Positions 1 to 10,581 of a stretch of DNA of 64,000 bases are shown here, piece by piece. Position 1 is the stretch's first letter. Each line of letters opens with the position of its first letter. The stretch spans positions 149,513 through 213,512 of the forward strand of contig NZ_OVCN01000003.1 of the NCBI RefSeq assembly GCF_900406815.1, in the 5' to 3' direction. The DNA is from Acinetobacter haemolyticus (lineage in GTDB: Bacteria > Pseudomonadota > Gammaproteobacteria > Pseudomonadales > Moraxellaceae). The notes below the pieces were generated by a model. That model did no database searches. It was given only the letters and a program-made list of their open reading frames with translations, and was not told the origin of the DNA. Both the position numbers and the translations under genes were made by a program.

Positions 1-71
1 AGCAATAATGCAAGACCTAAAATAAAACACCATATCTTTAAGATGATATGACTATTGGTAGACTCTGACAT
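1..71 (-). CDS. quiA: Quinate/shikimate dehydrogenase, N-terminal fragment (runs off the window)
   Basis: Only the first 23 or so codons are inside the window, starting with ATG at 71 and reading MSESTNSHIILKIW followed by a hydrophobic stretch that fits the start of a membrane-anchored protein. QuiA is the PQQ-dependent quinate/shikimate dehydrogenase of the periplasmic face that feeds 3-dehydroquinate to QuiB. The assignment rests mainly on position, because quiA is the last gene of the known Acinetobacter order pca-quiBCXA and begins 16 bp after quiX. Confidence 0.6.
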   Translation of the reverse strand, partial: MSESTNSHIILKIWCFILGLALL

Positions 72-87
72 GGGTCATACTCCTCAA

Positions 88-1416
88 CTAGAAATTCACT
101 CGCACGCTCAATCCAGCAACCCAAGCATCCGCTACTTCTTTTACACCAGCAGGTTGATGAATATATTGTAGATTCGGTCGTAACATGACAGCAGATGACC
201 ATTGATAGGTATAGTTCAACTCAACATTGAGTTCATCTCGTTGAACAGGAATATAATCTACTGCGAATGCATCATATTGATCGTAACCACGACTATGATT
301 AATATCGATTTGACGATCTTTATAACGATCATTGACTAAGTAGTTTGCAACACCCAAACCAATAGAATCATTTGGGCGACTATCAAATGGTCCTTTGTAC
401 CAAAGTGCAAGTTGTTGCGTACTTCGAACTGCTGTTGTTTCTTTATCGTTTACCACGACATTCACACTGGCATATAGACCACGCTTTGGATCATCGCCGT
501 TCTGTGTCAATTGTTGTTGAGCATTGAGCCAAAAACTGTGTTTGCTATTGTGGACTTTATCTGTAATCGCGATGTCATTCGCTTCTGCTGTTGAATACAA
601 TGCTCCTACCTTATATTCACCAGCTAAACCGTCAAAAACTGCTAATTTAGGTCGCCAAGCCAATTCAACAGGAATCGTTGCACCTTTGACATTGTCCATA
701 TCCAAGTTAAACCCATCACTGTTTTTATCTGTTTTAACGTTATCAGGATTAACTTCGTAAACACCTACACCGAGCGTCCACTCAGGTGCAAACTGGTATT
801 TCACATTTGCGCCCCACAAGCCAACAGGTAGGTTGTACCAAATCGAGCCGATCGATTTCCCGAGTTGGCTACCGCATAGTAATAAGTTTTGGAATTCACA
901 TTGAGAACCATTGAAGTCCTCAGACATGCCCATACGACCGATTTTGAATTGGACTGAATTATCCGCAAAACCGGTTTTAATCCATGCTTGTGATAAACGC
1001 CAGATTTTGCCGCGTCCATATATTTCTTGGCTATTTCCCAAAGCACTTGAACGTGGATCTTTAATACGATCTAAAGTTAAGGCATTACCATCTCGTTTAG
1101 TGATCAAGATATTAGCAGTCGTGTCTTTCCAACCTGCAATTTTTTCTAAGTCAAAATTTGCACCTAAAGATAGTTGCGCTGCATTTTTAATGGCATTGTC
1201 ATCATTGTAGCCACCATCCAAATTGGTTGCTGATTGACTCATGATCGATGTGGTAAATTTATAACCCTCTTTTTCTAGTTGTTGGCGTTGTCCATTCCAA
1301 TCACCCAATAACCATTGACGATCTTGTGACCATGGTTGATCCGCTAAAGCATGCTGTACAGATAAAATTGAAAATGTCAGTAACGTCGTTTTAAATAAAA
1401 ACAAATGCTGTCTCAT
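88..1416 (-). CDS. quiX: QuiX, OprB-type outer-membrane porin of the quinate operon
   Basis: A 442-residue protein with a signal peptide (hydrophobic stretch at residues 8-22, cleavage near AlaAsp at 25-26) and alternating beta-barrel strands ending in a terminal Phe (SVRVNF), typical of outer-membrane barrels. The N-terminal WNGQRQQLEKEGY stretch is typical of carbohydrate-selective OprB porins. Its place between quiC and quiA matches QuiX, presumed to admit quinate or shikimate. A hairpin at 1444-1469 lies just upstream and could lower its expression relative to quiC. Confidence 0.85.
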   Translation of the reverse strand: MRQHLFLFKTTLLTFSILSVQHALADQPWSQDRQWLLGDWNGQRQQLEKEGYKFTTSIMSQSATNLDGGYNDDNAIKNAAQLSLGANFDLEKIAGWKDTTANILITKRDGNALTLDRIKDPRSSALGNSQEIYGRGKIWRLSQAWIKTGFADNSVQFKIGRMGMSEDFNGSQCEFQNLLLCGSQLGKSIGSIWYNLPVGLWGANVKYQFAPEWTLGVGVYEVNPDNVKTDKNSDGFNLDMDNVKGATIPVELAWRPKLAVFDGLAGEYKVGALYSTAEANDIAITDKVHNSKHSFWLNAQQQLTQNGDDPKRGLYASVNVVVNDKETTAVRSTQQLALWYKGPFDSRPNDSIGLGVANYLVNDRYKDRQIDINHSRGYDQYDAFAVDYIPVQRDELNVELNYTYQWSSAVMLRPNLQYIHQPAGVKEVADAWVAGLSVRVNF

Positions 1417-1443
1417 CGATAAATTCCTTGTCTTTCTAATCTA

Positions 1444-1469
1444 AGTAGCACCTCAAGAAAGGTGCTACT
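1444..1469. terminator. Intra-operon hairpin between quiC and quiX
   Basis: AGTAGCACC at 1444-1452 pairs perfectly with GGTGCTACT at 1461-1469 across an 8-nt loop. The T-run lies on the plus-strand side (1468-1475), so the element is an intrinsic terminator for plus transcripts. On the minus-strand operon it is a 9-bp stem without a good U-tail and may act as a processing or partial-termination site. Confidence 0.55.
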
Positions 1470-1475
1470 TTTTTC

Positions 1476-2936
1476 TTATTTGACCTGCACGGCTGAACTC
1501 AGTTCAGAGGTAGCGCCTAAATGATCCGTCACATTGGCGGTTATGGAGGCAACTTTAGCAGTTGGTTTCCATGAAACTGTTGCTACACCTTGAGCGTTGG
1601 TAACAGCAATCACTGAACCTAAATAAAGCTCGGCTTCATTTGAACTTGCTACCGAGTTTCCAAAAAATTCGACTTGATAACGCTGATTTGGTTGTCCTTT
1701 TACTTCAACAGCAAGTTGACCTTTTGAGAGTGTAAGTTTTGGTGCCTGAATGGCTTGATTCGGTTGTGGATTACAGCCTTGTTCATTTGGTCGCTGACAA
1801 GTTTTTTGCAAGTTTTCAGGATCAATCTTGACTCCATGCCCACGAGAACCAACAAAATGTGCATGCTCTAAGCCCGGAATATCAAAAGTGATTGCACCTA
1901 AACGTTGGTTTGGTTCACAGCTTCCGCCTGCTTCACAGCGTTTAATATCCTTTGAATTATTCCAAATTTGATTTTTTGTTAAGGTAATACGTGCATTGGC
2001 ATCTTTTTCAGAACGAATCGCAATTCCAATGCGATTACCATGAATTTTGTTGCTATCTAAAATATTACCGTCCCCCGTTAGGTTAAATCCTAATGAGTTA
2101 TTGGTTAGCTCGTTATAGGCGATATAATTGCGTTTGCCCCAATTAATCTGTAAACCATCTGAATAATTTTCAAATTTGTTTCCCACAACCGCATTATCAT
2201 TCCCCCAAAGAATTTCAATCCCTTGGGATGGCTCTGGATTTGCTGAAGTTGAAATAAAATGGTTATTCGCAACTAAATTAAATGCAGCACCACGTGTTAG
2301 CTCTAACCCATCACCATTGTCTTGGAAATAGTTATTGAGGACTTTATTGTTATTGGTGGTGGTTGCGGTTGGATTGCCTTTACCATCATCACCTGTCAAC
2401 ATCACGCCCGCACCACCATAGTTGTGCATAATGCGGTTATGTTGAATCAGGTTATTGCTGGCACGATTCATCAAAATACCAATACAGAAATGACGAATTT
2501 CTAGACCTTTAATGGTCACACCATTAATGTCTCGTAACACAATTCCCGGTAAAGTGGTTGTACGAACATTCGTCCCGTATTGCCCTTCTACAGCTCCGGG
2601 ACACGCTTCAACGCCACGACCTTTAATATAATTTGAACCATCAATGGCAATATGTTCGCCTGTTTTCGCCCATTGTGTACCAATGATTTTGACTGGTGCT
2701 TTAATTTCAGGAAGTGGGCTATTTACCTTGATTGCATAAGGTGCTTTCCCTACCGCCTGAATCAGAATCTCGCTGGCTTCTGTCGGATTACTATTGGCTT
2801 GTTCAATCGCCCAACGGAATGAACCTTTTTCAGTATCATCCTGATAACGGTCAACAACATAGGTTTGAGCTGCTGCCAAACCTGATACAGCTAAACCCAT
2901 TGTTAAAGCAGTTAAACGTATAGAAGTTGCTTTCAT
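1476..2936 (-). CDS. quiC: 3-dehydroshikimate dehydratase (periplasmic)
   Basis: A 486-residue protein with a clear signal peptide (MKATSIRLTALTMGLAVSG, cleaved after AlaAlaAla). The middle consists of repeating short strands with Asn ladders (NNLIQHNRIMHN, GNDNAVVGNKFENYSDG), the pattern of a right-handed parallel beta-helix. Acinetobacter QuiC converts 3-dehydroshikimate to protocatechuate, the pca substrate, and belongs to this beta-helix type rather than the TIM-barrel type. It lies 20 bp after quiB in the same operon. Confidence 0.88.
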   Translation of the reverse strand: MKATSIRLTALTMGLAVSGLAAAQTYVVDRYQDDTEKGSFRWAIEQANSNPTEASEILIQAVGKAPYAIKVNSPLPEIKAPVKIIGTQWAKTGEHIAIDGSNYIKGRGVEACPGAVEGQYGTNVRTTTLPGIVLRDINGVTIKGLEIRHFCIGILMNRASNNLIQHNRIMHNYGGAGVMLTGDDGKGNPTATTTNNNKVLNNYFQDNGDGLELTRGAAFNLVANNHFISTSANPEPSQGIEILWGNDNAVVGNKFENYSDGLQINWGKRNYIAYNELTNNSLGFNLTGDGNILDSNKIHGNRIGIAIRSEKDANARITLTKNQIWNNSKDIKRCEAGGSCEPNQRLGAITFDIPGLEHAHFVGSRGHGVKIDPENLQKTCQRPNEQGCNPQPNQAIQAPKLTLSKGQLAVEVKGQPNQRYQVEFFGNSVASSNEAELYLGSVIAVTNAQGVATVSWKPTAKVASITANVTDHLGATSELSSAVQVK

Positions 2937-2956
2937 TTTCTAGAAATCCTTTTCAA

Positions 2957-3802
2957 TTATTCTGTCGGTTGCACTGTTTTTAACAACTGTTTCAGTTGGG
3001 TCACATCAATTTGACCAGGTGCTGAGGCTTCACCAATCATACCGAAGCTAAAACTACCGCCCATATTGGCTGTCGCAATTCTTGAAATAGTGCCGAGTTT
3101 GCCCATCGACATCGTCAGCAATGGTTTATTTGAAAGTTGGCTAACTTTTAGCGTGGCATTCATCAACGTGAAAACATCTTGTTTGTTTTGCGGCATCACT
3201 GCGATTTTTAAAATATCGGCACCAAGCTCATCTTGTTTCAATAAACGTTTAACGATTTCATCTTCACTTGGTGTTTTCTTAAAATCATGATTCGACATCA
3301 CGATCAGCACTTTTTTATCATGTGCCAATTGAACTGTATTTTTGACGATCTGCTGATCACGGAACATTTCAACATCCAACATGTCCATGAATGGTTGTTT
3401 CAAATATGCCTGATAGGTCTTGCCGTAATCAGCATCACTAATGTTGAGTTGACCACCTTCGTTATGGGTACGAATGGTCGCAATCACTGGTTTATTGCCT
3501 AATACCTTTTTTAATTCATGTCCTAAAGCAATCACCTGTTTGGTATCAGCAGCAAAATCGAGCAAATCAATACGAAATTCTGCTAGATCTGCATCTTGAT
3601 TGGCTGCAATCACTTTAGCTTGAGCGATCGCTTGTTCTTTAGTTTTTGCAGTAATCGGTACAATCGTTTTAACTGATGACTTGGCAAGCTCAGCCAATTG
3701 AACTGGGCTGTGAACATTTTCTTGAGCGTGTGCCATTTGAACCGTAAATAAAGGGCTAACAAGCAACGTTAATGCTGCCAGTGTTTTCATTTTCATCATC
3801 AT
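2957..3802 (-). CDS. quiB: Type I 3-dehydroquinate dehydratase, exported (catabolic)
   Basis: Converts 3-dehydroquinate to 3-dehydroshikimate. Type I signatures are visible: the EFRIDLLDF stretch, RTHNEGG, the catalytic His in MSNHDF and the Schiff-base Lys in ILKIAVMP. A signal peptide (hydrophobic LAALTLLVSPLF, then AHA) places it in the periplasm, unlike biosynthetic AroD. Three ATG codons at 3802, 3799 and 3796 follow AAGGACG. The open frame extends 12 codons upstream to 3838, but that start has no better ribosome site. Confidence 0.87.
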   Translation of the reverse strand: MMMKMKTLAALTLLVSPLFTVQMAHAQENVHSPVQLAELAKSSVKTIVPITAKTKEQAIAQAKVIAANQDADLAEFRIDLLDFAADTKQVIALGHELKKVLGNKPVIATIRTHNEGGQLNISDADYGKTYQAYLKQPFMDMLDVEMFRDQQIVKNTVQLAHDKKVLIVMSNHDFKKTPSEDEIVKRLLKQDELGADILKIAVMPQNKQDVFTLMNATLKVSQLSNKPLLTMSMGKLGTISRIATANMGGSFSFGMIGEASAPGQIDVTQLKQLLKTVQPTE

Positions 3803-3881
3803 CGTCCTTAATGGATTGCTTGCCTTTTCCAAGAGCAAGCAATCATTACTTATTCACTTAAAACTTAAAACTTAAAAAACT

Positions 3882-4511
3882 TTAAATATCAAAAAACACA
3901 GTTTCATCATCACCTTGGATACGAATATCAAAGCGATATACAACTTCACCATCCACTTCGGTACGTTTAGCAATTAAGGTTTGACGACGTTTCACCCACT
4001 CAATGCTATTTAAAACGGGATCATTGGCATTTGCTTCAACTTCATCATCGAAGTAAACACGAGTATGCAAACCAAGATTGATACCGCGCGCAAATACAAT
4101 GACCGCAATATGTGGCGCTTGGGTTGTACCTTTACGACCTGCTACAGCACCCGGTTTAATGGTGTTAAAACTCCAAAAACCTGTTTCAAAGTTTGCACCC
4201 GTACGTCCCCAGCCTAAGAAGTTTGGATCAACTGTTTTACCTTGCGTATCGGCTTGGCTTGGGTAAACACCATTGGCATCGGCTTGCCAGATTTCCAGCA
4301 ACACATCTCTTAATGGCAAGCCCAGCCCATCAAAGACTTGTCCTTCAAGACGAATACGCTGACCTTGCGTTTTTTCACTCACCAGCTGATTGTTAAAATT
4401 ATGTTCAAACACCTCAATATCGGCTTGTTGCGGTAACAAACCAATATGTACATAAGGACCACCTGTTTGTGATGGGGTTTCTTTCAATTCCTGAAAATTC
4501 CACGCGTTCAT
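3882..4511 (-). CDS. pcaG: Protocatechuate 3,4-dioxygenase alpha subunit
   Basis: A 209-residue intradiol dioxygenase-fold protein that pairs with PcaH to cleave protocatechuate to beta-carboxy-cis,cis-muconate. The fold motif GQVFDGLGLPLRDVLLEIWQ is present, but the iron-ligand Tyr/His set of PcaH is not conserved, as expected for the non-catalytic chain. It starts 12 bp after the pcaH stop. Confidence 0.95.
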   Translation of the reverse strand: MNAWNFQELKETPSQTGGPYVHIGLLPQQADIEVFEHNFNNQLVSEKTQGQRIRLEGQVFDGLGLPLRDVLLEIWQADANGVYPSQADTQGKTVDPNFLGWGRTGANFETGFWSFNTIKPGAVAGRKGTTQAPHIAVIVFARGINLGLHTRVYFDDEVEANANDPVLNSIEWVKRRQTLIAKRTEVDGEVVYRFDIRIQGDDETVFFDI

Positions 4512-4523
4512 TGTGTTACTCCA

Positions 4524-5673
<1,150 letters not shown>

Positions 5674-5699
5674 TGAGGTTGTCCCGAATTGAAAGAAAG

Positions 5700-7052
5700 T
5701 TAGGTTGCATCCGTATGCGCAACTAGAGATTTCACAAAGATCGCCACAGCAGCAGCCGTTGCTGGAATAAACAACATGCTTAAAATCATGGTGAACGACC
5801 AATTATTCCCAAGTAACACTGCGCCTATCCAAGCACCAAATACAGCACCGAAACGACCGATACCTGTCATCCATGCAATTCCTGTGGCACGACATTGGGT
5901 AGGATAAAAACGAGCACTTAAAGCGGGCATTGCTGATTGCGCGCCATTGATCGCAATACCAGCGCATAGAACTAAAACAGCAAGTAAAGTTGGATTTGCT
6001 AAGCTTTGACCGACTGCAATGGCAAATAAACCTGCGGCAAAATAAAAGCCTGCAATAATTCGGTTCGGATTAAAGCGATCCATTGCCCAACCGATAAATA
6101 AAGCACTGAGTACACCACCAAATTGGAACAAACCACCGATAAATGCAGCGCGTTCCAAGGTTGCCCCAGTTTCACGCATTAAGGTCGGCAACCAACTGGT
6201 CAGTAGATAAATCACCACCAACCCCATAAAATAGGTTGACCACAATAAAACGGTGCCTTTGGAAAATTGTTTTGAAAACAACATGCCAAATACACTCTTT
6301 TTCTGAGCTACATTTGATTGCTCTTCTGGGATATGGAATTCCGTTACACCTTGAACTTGTGATGGTGCAATGTGCGTTAAAATTCGACGTACTTTCTCAG
6401 GGTTCTTATTTTTTACAATTAAGAAGCGATAAGACTCAGGTAAGAACAAAATCACCAGAACCATTAAAAACAATGGTGTCCATCCACCTAGCAAAAACAA
6501 GCTATGCCAACCATAATTAGGGATAAGCCAACTACTAATGAATCCCCCTGTTGCCATCCCCAAGTTATAGCCACAGAACATACAGGTCACCATTAATGAA
6601 CGTACGCGGGTTGGGCAATATTCAGAGAACAAAGTGGTTGCATTCGGCATCGCTGCGCCCAAACCAATTCCCGTTAAAAAACGCAATACCACCAACTGAT
6701 CCAAATTCGTTGCGTAGGCAGAAGCAAGCGTAAAGCCTCCAAAAATCAGCATGGAAACGGTCAATACAATCTTGCGGCCAAAACGATCGGCTGTGGGACC
6801 TGACACCAATGCACCAATAATCATCCCGCCTAAAGCTGCACTCATTACGGGGCCAAGCTGTGAACGATCGATTCCCCAATCCTGAGTTAATGCGGGTGCA
6901 ATAAACCCCATCGCAGCAGTGTCAATTCCATCTACAAAAACGATGAGAAAACAGACAATTGCGATTAACCACTGATATTTACTGATTGGTGCATGATCAA
7001 TCAGTTTCTGTGCATCCATACTATTTGCGGGAGCAGCAAATTCCTGTGCCAT
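5700..7052 (-). CDS. pcaK: PcaK, MFS transporter for 4-hydroxybenzoate/protocatechuate
   Basis: A 450-residue major facilitator of the aromatic acid:H+ symporter family with about 12 membrane segments. DGIDTAAMGFIAPAL in TM1 and GPTADRFGRK in the loop between TM2 and TM3 are the family signatures. It lies between pcaD and pcaC as in known Acinetobacter operons. Confidence 0.93.
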   Translation of the reverse strand: MAQEFAAPANSMDAQKLIDHAPISKYQWLIAIVCFLIVFVDGIDTAAMGFIAPALTQDWGIDRSQLGPVMSAALGGMIIGALVSGPTADRFGRKIVLTVSMLIFGGFTLASAYATNLDQLVVLRFLTGIGLGAAMPNATTLFSEYCPTRVRSLMVTCMFCGYNLGMATGGFISSWLIPNYGWHSLFLLGGWTPLFLMVLVILFLPESYRFLIVKNKNPEKVRRILTHIAPSQVQGVTEFHIPEEQSNVAQKKSVFGMLFSKQFSKGTVLLWSTYFMGLVVIYLLTSWLPTLMRETGATLERAAFIGGLFQFGGVLSALFIGWAMDRFNPNRIIAGFYFAAGLFAIAVGQSLANPTLLAVLVLCAGIAINGAQSAMPALSARFYPTQCRATGIAWMTGIGRFGAVFGAWIGAVLLGNNWSFTMILSMLFIPATAAAVAIFVKSLVAHTDAT

Positions 7053-7094
7053 GGTTGCCTCCTTGTAGGCGAATTCCTTTCTAACCTGAACCGG

Positions 7095-7880
7095 TTATAT
7101 TTTCTGAATAAACTTAGACAATGCTTGATTAAAGACCTGAGGCTGCTCGATATTCGATAAATGCGAAGCTGCCAAAATTTCAAGCTGGCTTTGTGAAATA
7201 GACTGATGCATAAAATCAGCATCTTGAACCGTCGTTACAGGATCAAACTGACCGGCAATAATGCAAGTCGGAATCTGAATCTGTTGAAGTTGATCGCTTA
7301 GATCTGCCCCTGCTAAAGCACGACATGCATTGGCATAACCTTGGGCTGGTGTGAGTGCTAAACTTTGTATAGTCTTCTGTGCTAAAACATCATGAGCATA
7401 ATCAAAATGTTCACTGAACCAGCGAGTATGGGTAGTTTTAACAAGCTCAGCTAAACCGTGTTGCTCTACATTGTCCGCACGATTATTCCATGCTTCAGCA
7501 GTTCCAATTTTTGCGGCAGAGTTTGCGATTGTGACACTCAAAAAGCGATCGGCATGATGTATCGCAAGATACAATCCAGTGATACCACCCATGGAGATTC
7601 CACAGAAATGTGCTTTATCAATCTTGAGTGCATCTAAAATATCCACAACATCTTCAGCAAGATTTTGCAAAGTACTTTGCTCAATCACACGACTCGCGCC
7701 ATGACCACGTGTATCATAAGTTACGATTCGATATTGTTCTGACAATGCTTCAACCTGCGCTTGCCACATTCCATGATCAGTTCCAAGCGAATTAGAAAAC
7801 ATAATCACAGGCGCATCTTTCTGACCCTGCACTTGAACTGCAAGTTGATATCCTTGACGATTAAGAATATTGATCATCAT
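7095..7880 (-). CDS. pcaD: 3-oxoadipate enol-lactonase
   Basis: A 261-residue alpha/beta hydrolase that opens beta-ketoadipate enol-lactone to beta-ketoadipate. The nucleophile is Ser96 in CGISMGG, the acid Asp lies in GQFDPVT and the His in ASHLSN. The ATG at 7880 overlaps the pcaB stop by 4 bp, which suggests translational coupling; a second Met follows immediately. Confidence 0.94.
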   Translation of the reverse strand: MMINILNRQGYQLAVQVQGQKDAPVIMFSNSLGTDHGMWQAQVEALSEQYRIVTYDTRGHGASRVIEQSTLQNLAEDVVDILDALKIDKAHFCGISMGGITGLYLAIHHADRFLSVTIANSAAKIGTAEAWNNRADNVEQHGLAELVKTTHTRWFSEHFDYAHDVLAQKTIQSLALTPAQGYANACRALAGADLSDQLQQIQIPTCIIAGQFDPVTTVQDADFMHQSISQSQLEILAASHLSNIEQPQVFNQALSKFIQKI

Positions 7881-9232
7881 TTCGAATCTCCTTGAGCTGC
7901 TTTGAGGACAGAATCTATTTGCATTTGAATGTTGCCCAAATAAGACTCAGGCTTAAAAAGCTCATCTAGGGTTTGTGCTGAAAAATGTTCTTTCACTTCA
8001 TCTAGATTCGATAAAATATTTTTTAAATGAGCATCTTGTGCGACTGCTTGCTGACATGCTTGCTCAACCAAATGGTGAGCATTTAAACGCCCAATCTTGC
8101 TAGCTAACGCCATCATGACTGCTTCAGCCATAATCAAACCTTGTGTGGTATCAAGATTGCGTTGCATCGCTTCAACATTCACATCTATAGCCTGTAATAC
8201 TTCATTGCTACGTTCTAATGCGCCTGCACATAACTGAAAAATTTCAGGTATTGCTAACCATTCTGCATGCCATGCACCTAAAGCCCGTTCGTGGTCTTGA
8301 ACCATGCTCTGATAGATACTGGTCATCAGTGCAGGTACGCGATTTGCAGCTGCAAGAATTGAAGCGGCTGCAACTGGATTGCGCTTGTGAGGCATTGTCG
8401 ATGAACCACCACGCCCTTTTGCTGTTGGTTCATAAACTTCTGCAATTTCAGTCTGCATCAGTAGCGACCAATCTTTTGCCATCTTGCCAACATTGCCCAC
8501 AATCATGGCAAGTAGACTGGCGATTTCTACAAAACGATCACGCTCGCCATGCCAAGTGCATTCAGGTACCGTTAGCCCTAATTGATTTGCATAAGCTTCA
8601 ACAACTGTAGAACCTTGCTCTTGTAATGAAGCCAATGATCCTACTGCGCCACCAAGCTGGGCAGTGAATACTCTGCTTTTCATTACTTGCAAACGATCAA
8701 GATCACGCTTTAATGCGGCTGCATAACGTGCAAACTTGTGCCCTAAAGTAATCGGCAAAGCTTGCTGCAACCATGTACGCCCAATCATCACTTGGTCACG
8801 GTAACGTTCAGCCTGTTGTAGCGAAATTTGATAAGCTGAATGAAGTTGCTTTTCAATCACGGCCAAAGCATCACGGCACTGTAAAATCGTTGCCGTATCA
8901 ATAATGTCTTGACTGGTTGCTCCCCAATGCACATAGCGAGAAGCTTGTTCATCTTGCTGTTTTACGATGGCGGTAAATTGCTTCACCAAGGGAATAGCAA
9001 TATTTCCAGCTAAACCCGTTGCCACAGCTAATGCATCTAAATCAATTTTGTCTAATGCAAATTCACCAACCTGTTCGATAATGGTGGCTGCTGATACTGG
9101 TATGACATTGACTTGCGCCTGTGCTTTAGCCAAAGCCACTTCGGCTTGGATCATATAACTCAATAAACGATGATCACTAAAAATTGCGGTAACTTCAGAC
9201 TGGTAAAACAAGCTGGCATATAACTGGCTCAT
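7877..9232 (-). CDS. pcaB: 3-carboxy-cis,cis-muconate cycloisomerase
   Basis: A 451-residue fumarase/aspartase-superfamily enzyme with the signature loop GSSTMPHKRNP. It lactonises carboxymuconate, the PcaGH product. The start at 9232 (MSQLYASLF) follows GTGAGGTATAG; another ATG at 9244 has no better site. Confidence 0.94.
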   Translation of the reverse strand: MSQLYASLFYQSEVTAIFSDHRLLSYMIQAEVALAKAQAQVNVIPVSAATIIEQVGEFALDKIDLDALAVATGLAGNIAIPLVKQFTAIVKQQDEQASRYVHWGATSQDIIDTATILQCRDALAVIEKQLHSAYQISLQQAERYRDQVMIGRTWLQQALPITLGHKFARYAAALKRDLDRLQVMKSRVFTAQLGGAVGSLASLQEQGSTVVEAYANQLGLTVPECTWHGERDRFVEIASLLAMIVGNVGKMAKDWSLLMQTEIAEVYEPTAKGRGGSSTMPHKRNPVAAASILAAANRVPALMTSIYQSMVQDHERALGAWHAEWLAIPEIFQLCAGALERSNEVLQAIDVNVEAMQRNLDTTQGLIMAEAVMMALASKIGRLNAHHLVEQACQQAVAQDAHLKNILSNLDEVKEHFSAQTLDELFKPESYLGNIQMQIDSVLKAAQGDSK

Positions 9233-9240
9233 GCTATACC

Positions 9241-10449
9241 TCACTCAACACGCTGAATAATCAAGGCAATCCCTTGACCCACGCCGATACACATCGAACA
9301 CAAAGCATATTGTCCTTTGATCTGTTCAAGTTGATTCAAAGCGGTGGTCACTAATCTTGCACCTGAAGCACCGAGTGGATGACCCAAGGCAATTGCCCCA
9401 CCATTTGGATTGATACGGGCATCATCATCAGCTAAACCCAAATCACGAGTCACTGCTAATGCTTGAGCTGCAAAGGCCTCGTTTAACTCAATCACATCCA
9501 TTTGTTCTAATGTCAGATTGGCTTGTTTGAGTAACTTCTTGATTGCAGGTGCAGGAGCAAAACCCATGATGCGGGGTTCAACACCCACTGTCGTAGCTGC
9601 AATGATTTTGGCACGTGGTTTAAGTTGGTATTGAGCAACTGCTTCATCTGAGGCAATCAATAGGGCTGCTGCACCATCATTAATGCCTGAGGCATTACCT
9701 GCAGTGACCGTACCTTCTGCTTTCACTACACCTTTGAGTTTGGTTAATGCTTCAATGGTGGTCGATGCACGTGGATGCTCATCCGTATCGACAACAACCG
9801 CGTCCCCTTTACGTTGAGGAATCGTGACAGGAACGATTTCATGTTTAAAAAAGCCTTTGGCTTGCGCTGCTGCAGTACGTTGTTGGCTCACCAAGGCAAA
9901 CTGGTCTTGATCGATACGATTAATGTTAAATTGCTCTGCCACGTTTTCTGCAGTTTGTGGCATGGTGTCTACACCATACATTCCCTTGAGCTTTGGATTG
10001 ATAAAACGCCAACCCATGGTGGTGTCTTCAATCTTTTGACTACGACCAAACGCACTGTCCGATTTACCCATGACATAAGGCGCACGGCTCATACTTTCGA
10101 CACCACCCGCAATGATGAGATTTGCTTCATCCGCTTTAATCGCACGTGCAGCCATGGCAATGGCATCCAAGGATGAACCACAAAGACGATTCACTGTGGT
10201 TGCAGGGACTTGATAAGGCAAACCTGCTAACAAAGCAGACATACGACCGACATTACGGTTATCTTCACCGGCCTGATTGGCACAACCATAGATCACATCA
10301 TCGACTTGTTGCCAATCCACGGTTGGATTACGTTGCATTAAGGCTTGAATCGGAACTGCACCAAGGTCATCTGCACGTACAGGGGCAAGACCGCCTGCAT
10401 AGCGACCAAATGGGGTACGAATCGCATCAATGATATAAGCGTTTTTCAT
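9241..10449 (-). CDS. pcaF: Beta-ketoadipyl-CoA thiolase
   Basis: A 402-residue thiolase with the acyl-accepting Cys in NRLCGSSLDA, the His in GGAIALGHPLGASGAR and the second Cys in CIGVGQG. It cleaves beta-ketoadipyl-CoA to succinyl-CoA and acetyl-CoA. It is separated from pcaJ by a 132-bp gap that contains a long hairpin (10494-10566), the largest gap in the operon. Confidence 0.95.
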   Translation of the reverse strand: MKNAYIIDAIRTPFGRYAGGLAPVRADDLGAVPIQALMQRNPTVDWQQVDDVIYGCANQAGEDNRNVGRMSALLAGLPYQVPATTVNRLCGSSLDAIAMAARAIKADEANLIIAGGVESMSRAPYVMGKSDSAFGRSQKIEDTTMGWRFINPKLKGMYGVDTMPQTAENVAEQFNINRIDQDQFALVSQQRTAAAQAKGFFKHEIVPVTIPQRKGDAVVVDTDEHPRASTTIEALTKLKGVVKAEGTVTAGNASGINDGAAALLIASDEAVAQYQLKPRAKIIAATTVGVEPRIMGFAPAPAIKKLLKQANLTLEQMDVIELNEAFAAQALAVTRDLGLADDDARINPNGGAIALGHPLGASGARLVTTALNQLEQIKGQYALCSMCIGVGQGIALIIQRVE

Positions 10450-10493
10450 ATTCTTACACTTCCATATTTCAATCTGTTGTGATCACTGCCACA

Positions 10494-10566
10494 AATTACG
10501 GGTTTAGTTATTCTTCCTTTGCGTAGGCAATGCCTATACAAAAAGCCTCTGCTTTAACCCGTAATT
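10494..10566 (-). other. Long inverted repeat in the pcaJ-pcaF gap
   Basis: AATTACGGGTT (10494-10504) pairs perfectly with AACCCGTAATT (10556-10566), enclosing an inner hairpin TAGGC-AAT-GCCTA at 10524-10536. No T-run follows either arm, so it is not an ordinary terminator. In the polycistronic mRNA it would form a branched stem between two co-transcribed genes, possibly an RNA processing or stability element, or a small repetitive-element insertion. Confidence 0.6.
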
Positions 10567-10581
10567 AGTGGCTGGTAAACA

